A DNA stretch of 64,000 nucleotides, taken from the NCBI GenBank assembly GCA_030248295.1, contig JASANH010001018.1, forward strand, positions 558,001-622,000, given 5' to 3'. Each line of letters opens with the position of its first letter. The stretch's first letter is position 1. The translations under genes were made by a program, and so were the position numbers. Positions 11,710 to 24,800 of the stretch are shown here, piece by piece. Origin of the DNA: Mesodorylaimus sp. YZB2_4 (lineage: Eukaryota; Nematoda; Enoplea; Dorylaimida; Dorylaimidae). Below the pieces are notes generated by a model, which saw only the letters and a list, made by a program, of their open reading frames with translations, was not told the origin of the DNA and searched no databases.

Positions 11710-14700
11710 ATGAGCAACATCAAGACTTATCTGATGGTCGCCGAAAAACCAAAAGCGGCACGTGCAATCGCACATGCTCTGTCCAATGGTGCCTATAAGA
11801 CTGTTTCTCTGGCGTCCAGAGAAAGTCCGCCGAAAAAGTCCTCGAAGTTAAAAGAAATAATAATACCAGCTGTTCACGAATTTTATTTAAGATCTGAATG
11901 GCGAGGAATAAAAGGACGTTTCAAGGTAACGTCGACGATGGGTCACCTTTCTGAATGGGATTTCGAAAAGTTTTTTCGCGATCGAGAAACTACAGGCGGC
12001 AATGGCGAGCTTTTCGATGCCGATGCGAGAAAAATGCTAAAATATCAGGGGAAACGTATCGCTGATCTTTTACGATCACATGCAGATGGCTGCGCTGGTC
12101 TTATTTTATGGCTGGATTGTGACAAAGCTGGCGAAAGTATTTGCCTCGAAGTCGTGGACGCGATCAAGTGGGAACTCAGCAACGAAAATATTTTTCGTGC
12201 CCGTTTTTTTGGTTTAACGGCAAAAGACATTAGGAACGTAAGTACACGAATAATCTGCTTTTCATGAATCCTAACGTGTTGGCCGATCCAACACTCCTGA
12301 CCCGACTCGTAATGCATGATTTTCCCTTTGAAAATTCGAGATGCCATCAAAGAATTCTTGTGCTATCGCATAACGTAAGTGATATGATGTGATCGATAGG
12401 AAAACCTAATTGATCATATTTCATTTCTTGGGCAAGCGTTAGTTACGTATTAAACCTGACCGAGCTGACCCGCAGAGTGGGTCTGGAAGGTAGATAGTAA
12501 TTTCGGAGCCAAAATCGGGAATAATTGTGGAGGTTGCATTTCGAGGTTCCAAATTTTTGAATTATCTTTCCTGAGAATGTTAACATTCTGGCGAATCGAA
12601 TTTTAACCGAACCGATCAGATTTTGCAAAATCGTTGACCAAGGAAGGGCAATCATGCTGTAAACCAGTAAATAAGTTGGCATTTGCTTATTAGTGCAGCG
12701 ACATGTTGGAAATCAGGTGACATTGGTTTCGCAGTAGTTTACTGTGAGAGTGAAAATACTCAGGAAAAAAATCCAATTTTTGACCGGAAAACATTAAAAA
12801 TTCGGGAAATCGTTTTCCGCGCCTTGTCTGAATCCTGTAACAAGGTGGTCTGATTTTGTCGAAATATGTTCCTTCCAGGCTTCGCTCGAGAAAATCAACG
12901 TTGCCGATGCGCTTTCCATCGATGCCTTACAAGAAATTGATCTCCGAATCGGCTGTTCAGGCACTCGATTTATGACTCAAAATTCCCGCGATGACATGTC
13001 TTTACTTCATGAAATGGCCATCGATCTGTACAAGAAAGCCAACGAGGAGGCGAATAAACCCGGTCAGAAGCTGGAACTTCCAACGATATCGTATGGTCCG
13101 TGTCAGTCCCCGGCCCTCGGTTTCGTCGTACGTCGCTATAAAGATTATCTGGCGGCCACGCCAGTGAAGACGCGGGTTATTGTCGGAAAACGGACTGATG
13201 GCCGTAACATTACGTTTCGGTGCGCCGCTAATTCGGTCATGGATATTGCCAAGCATCGTGGAGCCAAAGTTTCGATCGCCGTCACGATGCGGAATGGCCT
13301 GCTTTCGCCCCCGCCCGCATTAAACAGCCGCGAAGCAATGAGAAAGGCGTCGACGTGTCTGAAAATGCTGCCAGGCAAATGTATGACGCGCTTGGAAGAA
13401 CTCTACGTTAACAGGAAGATCAGTTATCCGCGCACAGACGCCAAGAATTATCCGAATAGCTACTTGGAGTCTACAGTTTGGGAGTCAGTAAGCAAACTAC
13501 GACCGTTCCATCCGAAAATAGGCGCGTATATTGATCAATTATTATCAAGCAAATGTTTTGTCCCAACGAATGATTGTGGTACAAGGGTCGTCCATCCGCC
13601 TATTATGCCGTTGGAAGTCGTTCATCGACATGATGAAGTGGCGAAAGTGCAAATGGAATATGAGCAAGCGAAAATGGGCGTGGAAAAAGCGGAGTCAGAA
13701 CTGTTGGAGGCGAAATCGAAATCCAGTGGGCCAGTCTTGGAAGAAGCGAGAAAGACGTTGGTGAAGGCAAAAGAGAAATTAAGTGGTGCGATAAAGAAAT
13801 TAGAAAACGCTGTGGCAGAAGTGGAACGATACGAGTTATATGAAAAAATTGTGGAATCGTTTTTGGCGTCGGTAAGTTCCATATTGGTTTTATTACAATT
13901 GCCAAGAGATTTTGCAGGGTCGAGCCCAGCGGGCGCGTATTGGCAAGCATCATCCGAAACCTAGCCTCTGGTCCGGGGGTGGGGTGATTTGAAATTTGGG
14001 TGCTTGAAGGGGAGCAGAGAGCGAAAGAACCAAGTTTTTTTGTGAACATTGCGTCATAAACTTTTTAGCTTGACAAGATTCATAAAAGGCGCGTAAAATG
14101 ATACTCCCAAAGTTTTGCAAGGTATTGTGTGCCTTGCTCAACCTGAATTTTCAGTCCATCGTGAGGGTGAAGTGTAAAAATCTCGCTTTTTCATTGGTTC
14201 AAAATGATAGTAGTTTTCTAGCATAACAGCTGGAAATCGAAACTAAACAAAGCAAGGTTCATGGAAATTCGATTTTGTTTAGTCGCGCGGTTATAGCTGA
14301 TTGAATGTAAGGTGGTTAGAAATTCGGTCTAAACAACTTGAAATGGAATGAAACTACATGTTTTAAAGAGAAATTTCTGCCAACTCGAAGAATAAGTATC
14401 CTTTTTTGCTGACCAATCATTATCTGGAGTCAAAAGTAATTGTGATCCAATCAGTCTGGTATGTGGGGCCTTGCGATTGTGCTGCATGCAATTGCGTGTG
14501 CGCGTTTGGGGGCCGCTATATACTGTGCCTGCATTACACAAAGAAGGCCTCGCATAGGTCATCCCCATTTTATAGCAGCACAAGCTCCAGCCTGGCGCTG
14601 GAGATCGTTTCAGAGTAGGATGAAGTTCTATTTTTCTGGCATAGTGTCTTGGGCTTATTGTTAGCTCGCTTCTGCAATGGAGGATATTTGACTTACGATT

Positions 14701-16451
14701 AGCTCGACTCCTTCCAGGGGGGGGGAGGGAGGTAGTTGTTATGGATTGGCGCAAGCCCAGGTGTAGGGCCTGGTAAAGTGGCCAATTTTCAAAGAAATGG
14801 TATAAGGGTATAATATAATGGTATAATAATATAATATAATGGTGTAATGGTATAATAAATTCAAAGAAATAATGGGAATATTAATACAAAATTCCGCTGG
14901 CCGACTGGGGGCCACATAGTAATAGTCGTTTCTGCTTCTCGGAGCGAATTACGCAATATTCGCTCTGATTGCCCGTATATTTCAGTAGAAAACCGTGGGT
15001 CGATTAGTTTGAACTGGGTGTTGGTGGTCCTTATCATCTTATCCAGCCCATGCTCGGCATATCATCCGATTTGCTCTTAATCGACGATGTTAAACCAAGT
15101 ATGGGAAAGGAGGGTAGGCGGGGTAACCCCCGTTGGGCCGGCCAGGACACTGAACCCTTCCTCTCGAATCCCCCTCCCCCCCTACCTCAGGTCCAGCAGA
15201 AAGAAAGAAAAGGAAGGAAGCAATAGCGATCAAATTGTATCTGGGCTGGACCAAGACCTTACTCACTCACTCGACCTGACCTGGCCTGGCCTGTCTCACA
15301 CGCGATCAGAACAGGCTTAGGCGATCTGATCTGATCCCTATTTTCCTCTAACCCCTCCCCCCTCCCAAAGCCCCCACCTAACCCAGCCGACTCTGCCCAT
15401 ACTTGCGTTAAGCGTGATTTATTTTTAGCTGGGTCAGAAATGCGAGTACACGATCGGTACTGCCCGATTCGAACTCGATGATTGCGAGTTTACAGCCACT
15501 GAGAAAATTATTCAGAAACCAGGCTTTACGGCGATCTTGTCGGAGAAACTAATCGTGGAAGACGGCCTGGGTCTACAAAATGGTCAAAGGTTCACGATTG
15601 TGGACGTGAAAGAAGAATGGAAAGGTCAAGAGCCGATGACCATCGCGGAATTGATCACGGAAATGGAAAACCATGGCATTGGAACAAATGGGTCGACCGC
15701 CAGTCACATAGAAAACCTGATCCGTCGAGGTTTTGTGACTGTGACGGATGATCATAGATTGATACCAACCAGATTAGGTGCGTACTAAATTTTTACAACT
15801 CTCTTTATCGTAATCTAAAAATTTTCTTGCCTTTTAGGGATGGGTATGATTGACTTGCTTGAAAAGCATTCGCCAGACTTGGTGATGCCGCAATTGCGTG
15901 CGGAAATGGAGGCGGAAATGAATAAAATAACGGACGAGGACACGTACAAAATGATTACTGATAAGTGGTTGTTGAAGTTCAGCGGCCAATTTAACGAATT
16001 TTGCGAAAGTGTCAAGAAAGAGGACATGAAGAGGTCGCACTGGACGAATGAAATGTCGATGTCGGCTGGCGTATGCAGCGGATATGGAGATCATAGTGTC
16101 GGCATTAGCGAGAATGGGCAGCGAATTTTGGCTATTGCCGCTGGCCGTCGACAAGTTGACAGTGTGTATTGGAGGAGCGCGAATGAAGTGGGCTCGGTGA
16201 CCACAAGTCCTCGAAGGACTGCTGGAGAGGACGAGAATGGCCATTGGCGAAGCGAGTATTGGAGTAGCGCGTACAGGGATCAAGGTAAGTGGTTGATTTT
16301 GTGGACTCGCTTTGTAATTGTTGGGTCCTTTTTGGCAGGTGAATCAAGTAAATATCCTGGAAATCGTGTGCTGGGATTTGGCGACAGTCACTTGGCAGAA
16401 CTTGGTGAAGAAAGAGCTTTGATTTTCGAAAATAAAAAGTACAAAAAGTAA
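11710..16451 (+). CDS. TOP3B: Divergent topoisomerase III-beta-like protein (type IA)
   Basis: Five exons: 11710-12237, 12879-13871, 15429-15777, 15838-16284, 16339-16451, giving 809 residues; all joins keep frame. A 5'-UTR acceptor precedes the ATG. Type IA enzymes relax or unlink DNA (and RNA for TOP3B) through a 5'-phosphotyrosine. Seen: the TOPRIM start MVAEKP (catalytic Glu12), LWLDCDKAGES (136-142), DALQEIDLRIGC, SYGPCQSPALGF, and the active-site SYPRT with Tyr359 (codon 13425). The domain order and spacing match TOP3B. Odd: the third acidic residue of DxDxE is Ala140; a Glu/Lys/Ala-rich coiled coil of ~65 residues (429-493) is inserted after HPPIMPLE; the usual Cys-rich zinc region and RGG tail are missing, replaced by a Trp/Ser/Gly-rich tail. 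The last intron (54 nt) is in frame without stops. Activity is uncertain. Confidence 0.9.
13872..15428 (+). other. Large third intron of the topoisomerase gene
   Basis: A 1,557-nt intron, donor GTAAGT and acceptor TTTTTAG. It holds AT-rich short repeats of a TATAATGG type at about 14807-14862, C-rich blocks near 15170 and 15345, and nothing that reads as a further exon. Confidence 0.75.
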
Positions 16452-16865
16452 AGTGTTGAATGTGGCGGAGGTTATGAGATGAGAGTGGGTAGATTAGTTT
16501 TTGTGGTCATCATATTCTTTGGTAACGATGTTTCTTTTCTTGCTTTCCGAAATATGGGTCTTCTGTTGTCTTAGCGTACTGTAGTTGGCGGCAACGTAGT
16601 AAAGTGTAAAGTACTGTACCAGATTTCAGTCTATCCCAGATCTTGGAAACTGCATTCTCACTAGCTAAGGTGTCTCGAAGAAGTTTTGATGAGATGAAAA
16701 GTGGTTGATACATGCTACAGTATGATAGCAGGGAGCGTAAGAGAATGTAGCTTATTGCTTAAGCAAATAAGAAACGTTACCTACGTTGCGAAGGACAAAT
16801 TGTGAAGTTCTTTACGTTCTACAATAACACGATTAGTACAATAAAAATAGACAATGCAAAATCAA

Positions 16866-16938
16866 TGGAGCTGCGGGGTATCGATCCCCGTACCTCTCGC
16901 ATGCTAAGCGAGCGCTCTACCATGTGAGCTACAGCCCC
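16866..16938 (-). tRNA. tRNA-Ala (anticodon AGC)
   Basis: 73 nt on the minus strand. The acceptor stem GGGGCTG pairs with CAGCTCC (one G-U), discriminator A. The anticodon loop reads TTAGCAT (AGC), and the T-arm is GGGGATCGATACCCC. Box A (TAGCTCACATGG) and box B (GATCGATACC) are intact and no intron is seen, so it should be functional. It lies 3' of the topoisomerase gene, convergent with it. Confidence 0.93.
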
Positions 16939-18553
16939 TTCTCCCATTAGGAAAATTTTAATTTTAATTTTGAATATTGTGGTGGTGGGGGGGGGGGGGG
17001 GTACTTTTTACTATTAGAAATCCCTTCTATTTCTTATTTTCTTGTTCGCAAAATCTAGCAAAAAAATAAATATCCCTTCTACTCAAGCGGAAGCAATAAC
17101 AGACAAGTGCGGTGAAAGGTATCGCGTCTTCGCTGAAGGCAAGAACTTTTTGAAATTCAGCCCAGCGTTAGGACAGAAACGTGATTTTACCCTATACCGA
17201 ATCCCCGCTGACCCAACACCAGACAGATGCAGATGGTATGGTCAAGAATGATATACTGTACGCTGTCACAGGCAGGAAATTTTTAAATCTTTGCCAAAAA
17301 TAGCCAATAACCTGATTTCAAAGCGAATTCCTGCCCTAATGGCAGACAAGACTGATATGGTCAAACTCCATCATCAGAAGGAACTACCGGAGTCTTTACT
17401 TTGGAAGTTAAGCTAGCCAGAAAGAACTCACACCATAAATGGCCTTATGTCAAGAAGTTTTCCCCGAGCATCTGGAGCGCGGGAGCGCGCCAACAGGGCC
17501 CGCGCATCGTTTAGAGAAACACGGTTGGGTCAAATAAGGATCGCTGTCAAGAGGGCCCGCGGTTTCTGATGCCTCTAATGCGAAGAGCAAGCACACTCAT
17601 GATCACTCACACGTACTGTACATGTACAGAGAAGTGTGTACAGTGGTGAATCGTTTTCGAATAACGCGTTCCTTGGGGCTTTACAATGGCTTAAGTAATT
17701 GCCGAGAAAGTTCTTAGCGAGTTGCTCACAGAAACTTTGCAGCGTGTAAGCTGCAAAATGACCAGTCATTGTGCCATATTTTCCGCTAACGAAACACACC
17801 CGCAGAAGTCAAAGGAACATTGGAATCATACTAGATTTGCGTTTCATGCGATAAAATTCGATAAAGTGGTCAGCAAGGCATAGTGTGTAATTTACACTCG
17901 CGCCACGATACAAAACGAAATTATGTCGACTAACCCCATTGCGTTCAAAAACGAACAAGTCAAGTGGAAGCCCAGCAATTAAAGCGAGAGGCGAATCAGG
18001 AAGTGCAGAGAGGTCGAAAGCGCCTATTGCAGGCGTACGCGGACAAATCCGAGGAGAGGAGACTACCAAACGATTTTGAGGCATTGACCAAATCGAAGTG
18101 AAAGAGAACTCTCTAACTTATTGAGACTTATTATGTATTCTTATTATTATTATTAACTTATTTATTCCAACTTACAGAGCCGGCCGCGGCATGAGCGTGT
18201 ACAGCTAGAGTGTTGCGATGTTTAGGTTGCTATTGTGCGAAAGAGACGACAGTATGCCCCATCGTAAACAGGGCGTGCAAAGCGGCAGCATCCTTGATAT
18301 CCTGCAGTATACATGCACTGTGACTTGTGCTAGCATCTGCGTGTGAGTGACTAGACTATACATGTGCAGTGTGTGCAGTGAAAAATAATAACTATATGTG
18401 TGTGTAGTGGGAGACCCCTCTCTCTGGTGTTTGGATGCCTCATTTAAGGAGAGAGATTGACAGGATAGGTGTAAGCGTGAGTGGAGAGTATGCTGTGGAA
18501 AGTGTAACTGTAGCCCAATTACTCAGTGAACTACTCAGTGTATCCCCCGTATT
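16939..18553. other. Intergenic region with G-tract
   Basis: No gene recognised. There is a long G run at about 16984-17002, GC-rich inverted words around 17475-17565, and several palindromic TACTGTA/TGTACAGTA words near 17250, 17610 and 17640. Confidence 0.4.
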
Positions 18554-18603
18554 ACATGTGAGGCGGGAGGGTATGCTTGTGAGTGCCCTCTCGCCTCACA
18601 TGT
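18554..18603. repeat. 18-bp hairpin inverted repeat
   Basis: ACATGTGAGGCGGGAGGG (18554-18571) and its complement with one mismatch (18586-18603) are separated by a 14-nt loop. It lies about 230 bases downstream of copy C, so it could sit in its 3' flank. Confidence 0.7.
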
Positions 18604-18830
18604 GAGTACGTTTGGGGATGTGGTTTGTGAGTACCTACTGTACAGTAATCTGGAATCATAAGTTTATTCACACACACTGCAAAGAAAACAGAGAGGCAGA
18701 AGCGTAATTGGTTTTCACATACCCCTTGATATACAGCGTGTACATCATATTTACCAACGTGCTAGTTTTTCGCCTCTTATCAACTATGATTCAAATCTGC
18801 AAAACATTTCCGAGTAAACTAGATTCCGAA

Positions 18831-21800
18831 TTACTTCAACCTGGCAACTGGAGATGGATCCTTGATGCCTCGAATGCGCCGGTATATTTTTCTCAGAACC
18901 ATGCGAGCCTAATGCAAGAAAGAAGTGAGAAAAATAAGTTTGGATTTGAACAAAGTGCATATCGTACTTTCTTGTTCGAAAACACATGATAGACGTAGAT
19001 CAATATGCCCAAGGCGGCGTTAAGTCCAAACACTGTCGCAAATATGTAAATTCGTTGGTAATAAATGGCTATGGCCGACATCAGCCAAGATGCGAACTGG
19101 GCTCCAAACACCGCGCAAAGGCCGCCTTGGGCAAGTCTAAAATAGAATGATCCTAGACGTCAGTCATGGTAAAAAGTCAACGGAACCACAGCACCTGCAC
19201 GATGTAACCACGGCAGTCGTCCTCTGCGTGCTCCCATATCCAGTCGCCTCAAGCAAAATTACAGTTGGCCAAGCTGTGATAATGATGGGCAGAAAAGTTC
19301 CCAGAGCAACTAGGTCGCCCAGGTTTACCCAACATCTAGCCGAGAGAAAATATTCTTGATCAAGTTGGTCAATCTAGCCAATTAAAAAGACTCACGAAAA
19401 GTCGGACATGAGTTTGTTGTAGGCCACTGCTCCAGTCACGCCTGTTGTGATTGCAGGAACGCCTACGTTAGAAAGGATGTTTGGAGGTACTGATCGGGGA
19501 ACATATATGAAACCAGTGCTCACCCCACGCAAATGCCATAGCCTTTTTAGCGCTAAATAAGGCTTTCTCTCCCATGACCACATCGGTGAGTACGGTGTAG
19601 ATGTGCAGGGCTTCCAAACCCTGAAATATAAATGTAACCGAGAAGAAATACTGCAGGCCGAGGGCTGCCAGCTTGCAAATCGTCTGAAAAAACCAATGCT
19701 CGATACTGAGTGATCGTCAATCATTAAAAAGTACGCACATTGCTGTAGCGGTGATCATTCCTCATCGACAGAAATAAGACGAGCAAATGGGCCAAGAACA
19801 GGCTGATATCCTCGTTGACTTGGATGATTTGGAGATAATAGTGGTGTCTGAAATATATGGAACATACATTATCAATAGGGGAATAATATTTCAATACACT
19901 AAATGTGTTGACTAGTCATCATGTCAATGGAACTCCTCTCCTTTGTATCCCCAGAACGTGACCTCGCACAACAAGGGCGGGACCTCGTGGGCAGGCGTCT
20001 GCCTCTCACGCCAGATGCTTAGTAACGGGCTTACGATTAATGAGCGACGGGCAGCTAGGTACCTAAATTATGAAGCCTGTCCCTTCACCATCGAGTGCGC
20101 GTACTCGCGCTCGATAATATCGTGAATTGTAAGCATGAATATGAACAAGAGACGTAGCATGAACTTTTCAGCTTACCTTAGACTGAAATAAGACACGACG
20201 GCCAATGCCAGGCTGACCAGAATCCACACGCATCCAATGTTCATCATGACGTCGCTGGCAATAATTTCGACTTCTGTCATGGGCTTCTAAAATGGCGTTT
20301 CATCATAGCACAGTGAAAAGCACGCTTTACATGACTAATCAGAACTCACGCATGGTTGCACATCACAGACGGCAGTCTCGTTGGGGCAGAAAGCGTTGAG
20401 GCCGGCCAAAGCAGTCCGTTTCCGCTGACGGATTTTCACTGAATACCCGCACTGTGCTGTGCATGCACTGTACGGTTCCCAGTCAATGCGCTCGCAAAAC
20501 TCTGAAAAGTTGTGTCCTACTGACAGAAGAAAGTAGTGGCAAGTGAGCGGCGCTTACGTGGATCATTGACCGGGGTCGCAGCGCTGGTCTGACCCCACTG
20601 GGCTAATGATGTGGTGGAAAAGTTGGTTTCATTCGCTCTAGTTGAAGATGAATTCATTGGGGTTGTCTCCAAGTAGCCGTCGGTGATAGTAGTCTTGAAT
20701 TTCGCCGAATATGTGGTTTTTTCCATGCTCCGTGATGTTTTTTGGGCCAAGGTGTCAGCTGAGGATGGGCTGGTCGAGGCATATTCTAGATTTATAGGTG
20801 CGGTGCTCTGTGTCTCGAAGACATTGACGGGTGTGCGAGGCGGTTTGCGAATGGCATTTCCAGAAATATCATCAATCGAATTTGCTGCCGTTTGCGCGTT
20901 TGTTTGATCTGTTTGTGTTTGGACTGCGCTTCCAGTGCTTGAGTTCGTGGTTTGATTCGCAGTGGAAGCTGATGTCTTACGGTTTAGTACTCGTCCTGAA
21001 TCATCTTCAACAGGTCGAGGAGCAGACATAGTGGCTGGTACACGCAATTCTGTGGTCCTAGCCTTGATGCCTGGAATGTCTTTCGAAGAGGCTGAATCAG
21101 GGATTATCGGCTTCTTTGTATTGACTGGGTGGCTCAATTTAACAAGTCCGTCAAGCTCGTCAGGAAGCAGTGGCGTCACAGGGTGGTTATCCTCTGAATT
21201 ATCTTCTGTTGTTGGGGCCTGACCACCCAGTACTGGACTCAGAGAAGTAGTGTGCTTTGTTGTAGGAATCACAGGTGCGGGAGTTCCAATCGGGGGTGGG
21301 TACCGAAGTGCCACTGTGTCTCCTGCTGCATCAATGCTCTGATCTGAGCCAGAATCAGTAATCATAGGTTTAGAAAACACATCAGATTCTGCCGGACCTT
21401 CTTCAGATTGCATTGGCACAGGTTTTTCGACTTCACCTGCAGCGTCGTCTTCCCCTTGAGGAAGGATTGATGTACTATCCGACTCCATAATTCGATTTAC
21501 AACATTTTGAGATACTGTATTTGAAATTGGTTTCCTGACCTCACCTAAAGCTCCTTCAGGAACAAAACTGCTTGCTTGATTGGTACTTGGAGAAGTTGGC
21601 TGAAAGGTCCATGCATTCTCTACTGCGCCTTGTGGTGAGGTCACATCCTGTTTCCTTGCGAGTTTGTCATCCTGCGTGTTGTCAACTGCAGATTGGGCGA
21701 AGACCATTGATGGCTTGAAGCTTATCTTATCAGCAGAGGCCTCGACTGTTTCTGAGGAGCTGCTTATTTCTGTGTTGCTCTGTAGGAGCTTGTCTGCTGA

Positions 21801-24800
21801 TAAAGGCCCCAAGTCTGGCATTAGTTCAGTTGTGATCAAACGCGTAGGAGTACGCTTATCTGTTGTGCCAACAGAGGTGTCTGCTGTAGTCGTGCTGAGT
21901 AGAGCTGGGTGGGATGCTGGCTCTGCGTTGGAAGTTTTTTTAGTATTGGCAAGGAGCAATGACTGCGTGATTGTGGTTGTTATGAAATCATGTGTGCTTC
22001 TGGGGTTTGCTAAGCGGGTTTCATATGATTCCAAATTCAATGAATGAGAAGAGGCCAGAGTTGTTGCCGCGGTGTACAGTACGACTGGTGCTGCAGTTGC
22101 TACGCCAAGAGTAGAGGCAGCTAAATCAGGACTGTCCGTGGCTAGGAAAGTAGAGGAAGTAGGAAAATCTGATAGGGCAAGGAAATTGAGGGAGCTAGAT
22201 TGCTGTGGTGAGTTAGTAGTAGGCTGGGCTACAACATGAGCTGAAACCTCTTGAGTAGATTGTGCACTAAGGTGAGAGGTCTCAGTGGCAGCAAGCGTGG
22301 TTTCAGTGATTGGACCATCAGGGACTGTTGTTATCAGGGGAAGAATGTTGTAGGAAGTAAAATATTGGGGCCTGGCTTCAATTTGTTCTGATGTGGGCAC
22401 ATCAAATTCTGTCGATGCGGGTGCATCTGATGTAGCGCCTGTGTGGAAGAGTGTGGAACCCATAGTTCGGCTGGCAATGCTTGCGATCATAGGAAGCAAG
22501 GTTGGGCTGCGCGGGCTGTGGGCAACTGATGTGATCGAACCTGTGTCGTGCATAGCGGAAGTTTCCAATGATTCTGCAGTTGTGACAGTGGAGTCAGCTA
22601 ACTCTGTTTGGGTGGGAGATAGGGAGCCTCTCTCACCAGTGGTGCCCTCGAGCTGAATATTAGGGTATGACAGTCTGGCAGAATTTGGTACTGTAACGGC
22701 TATTGAATCTTCCGCAGCCATGCCGATGTTGGGTGCTGTTGATTTGTCTGTTATTGGCTTCCTGCTTGTGAAAGGTGCTACTACAGTTATGTTCAGTGAA
22801 ACAGTCGAGGTGTATGATGCGCTGGAAACGGAAAGATCGCTTGGTACAGCCAATGTACTGTCTAGCTCAGCCTCTGGTTTTGATGAGGTGGAAGCCCTGG
22901 AGGTTGTTTGTGCGTCAGAGATGATCAGTGATTGTTCGGCTGCTGAAATAGTTGTCGATGCCTCGCGCTTTGTGGGCCATTCAGTTGATTCGTTTGATGT
23001 CACAAGAATATTGGTTGAGGAGCTGCTCGCTAGTTCCGCAGGTAAAATGAGGGGCTTCTTTGTTTTTGAGATCTTGGAAATTGGAGTGGAAGAGGGCGGG
23101 TCTGACGTCGTTAGTGCTGTTTCTGTCAGGTGCGTGGTTGTTGGTATCATTGATGGTTCAGTCACTGCTGTCGCCAAGTCTTGTGTCGTCCTCGCAACAT
23201 TTGGTGCTGTCGATGGATATGTTGTTGTTTCCATTCTCGTAGTCAATAATAATGTTGCAGCTGCAGCCAGAGAGCTTGCTGGAGCTGTCGTGAGTATTTG
23301 AAGCAATGTGCCATCAGGCGTAATAGTTGGTGTACTTGCTGCCGGAAAAATGGATGCTGCTGCTGTCCTGGTCGATGTGGTGACTTGAATTGCCATAGAT
23401 GTACTGGTGATCGGGGTAGCGTTTTTGGTCATCGGCTCAGTCAAGATTCCTTTCGATGTTGATATAAAAGTAAAACTTGAGGTTGGCACAGCCAACGTTT
23501 TGACTGCTGGCGCATCTGCTGTCGTGCTGGGTGGCGCACTTGTCAGCGCATCTGCCACTGAGCTGGCTGACACATCTGCCACTGAGCTGGCTGACACATC
23601 TGCCACTGAGCTGGCTGACACATCTGCCACTGAGCTGGCTGACACATCTGCCACTGAGCTGGCTGACACATCTGCCACTGAGCTGGCTGACACATCTGCC
23701 ACCGTAGTCGCTTGCGCATCTGCCGCTGAGCTAGTTAGCACATTTGCCGCTGTGCTCGCTTGCGCATCAGACGCTGTCGCTGGCGCATTCGCCGTTGTAC
23801 TTTCTGGCGCATCTCCTGCTGTGTTGGTTGGCCTATCTGGCATTGTGTTAATTAGCGAAATCGCCACCATGCTCGATTTAGCGTCTGCCATTGTGGTCGT
23901 CGGGTCATCTGTCGCTAAGGTGGTCAGCACATTTGTCATTGTGCTGGTTTTCACAGTTTCCACTGTGTTGGCTGGATCATTTCCCACCGCGCTCGTGGAC
24001 GCATCTGCTGCTGCGCTAATTGACACATCCGTTCCTGTGCTGTATGACACAGCTGCCATTGGGCTCGTCGGCGCATCTGCCATTGTGCTAGTTGGCGCAC
24101 CCAGCGATGTGGTTGTTGGAACATCTCCCACTATGCTGTGTGGGATATATGGCGCTGTGCTCGTTGCCCTAGTTGGCACGGTCGCCACTGTGTTTGCTTC
24201 CGAATTAGCCAGCCTGGCTGTTGGCACACGCGCCAATGTGCTGCTTGGCGCTTTTGCCGTTGCTATACTTGGCACATCTGACGCTACGCTGGTTGGCATA
24301 TCTGGAGTTGTCCTTGTTAACACATCTGCCAATGTGCTTGTTGGCGCATCCGCTTTCATGGTAGTTGGCGCAGCTGCCATTGTGCTAATTGTGGCACTTG
24401 TCATTGTGATCGTTGTCGGAGCTGCAACTTTTTCTGTGGTAGCTGCTTGCGCTTTTGCCGCCGTGACCATTGGCGCATCCTCCGCTGTGCTGGTTGTAAC
24501 ATCTGCCGCAGTACTCGTTGAAACATTCGTCAATGTGCTAGTAGTTGTGGTCGTTGGCGCAGCTACCATTGTGCTTGTCGATCGATCCGCTGGCGTGCTA
24601 GTCGTTGAGCTCGTTGGGGCATCTGCTTTCTTGCTCGTTAGTGCGGTCGTCATTGTGCTTAGATCGATCGCAGTTATGCCTAGTGCTAAAGCTGTCGAAG
24701 CTGAGGTTGTCGGAGAAGCAGGCATTGTGCTGGTTGGCACTGGCGAAAATGTGTCTGAAGGCACAACCGCCATTGTGCTCGTTTGTATTGCTGTAGCTAC

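Noticed and set aside
12045..12350. Minus-strand frame inside the topoisomerase gene
   Set aside because: Antisense of a conserved TOPRIM exon.
20520..20557. 38-nt intron between mucin and TSP1 in copy C
   Set aside because: The acceptor at 20502 (CTTTTCAG) gives a 56-nt intron, in line with its neighbours and with the TSP1 start in B and D.
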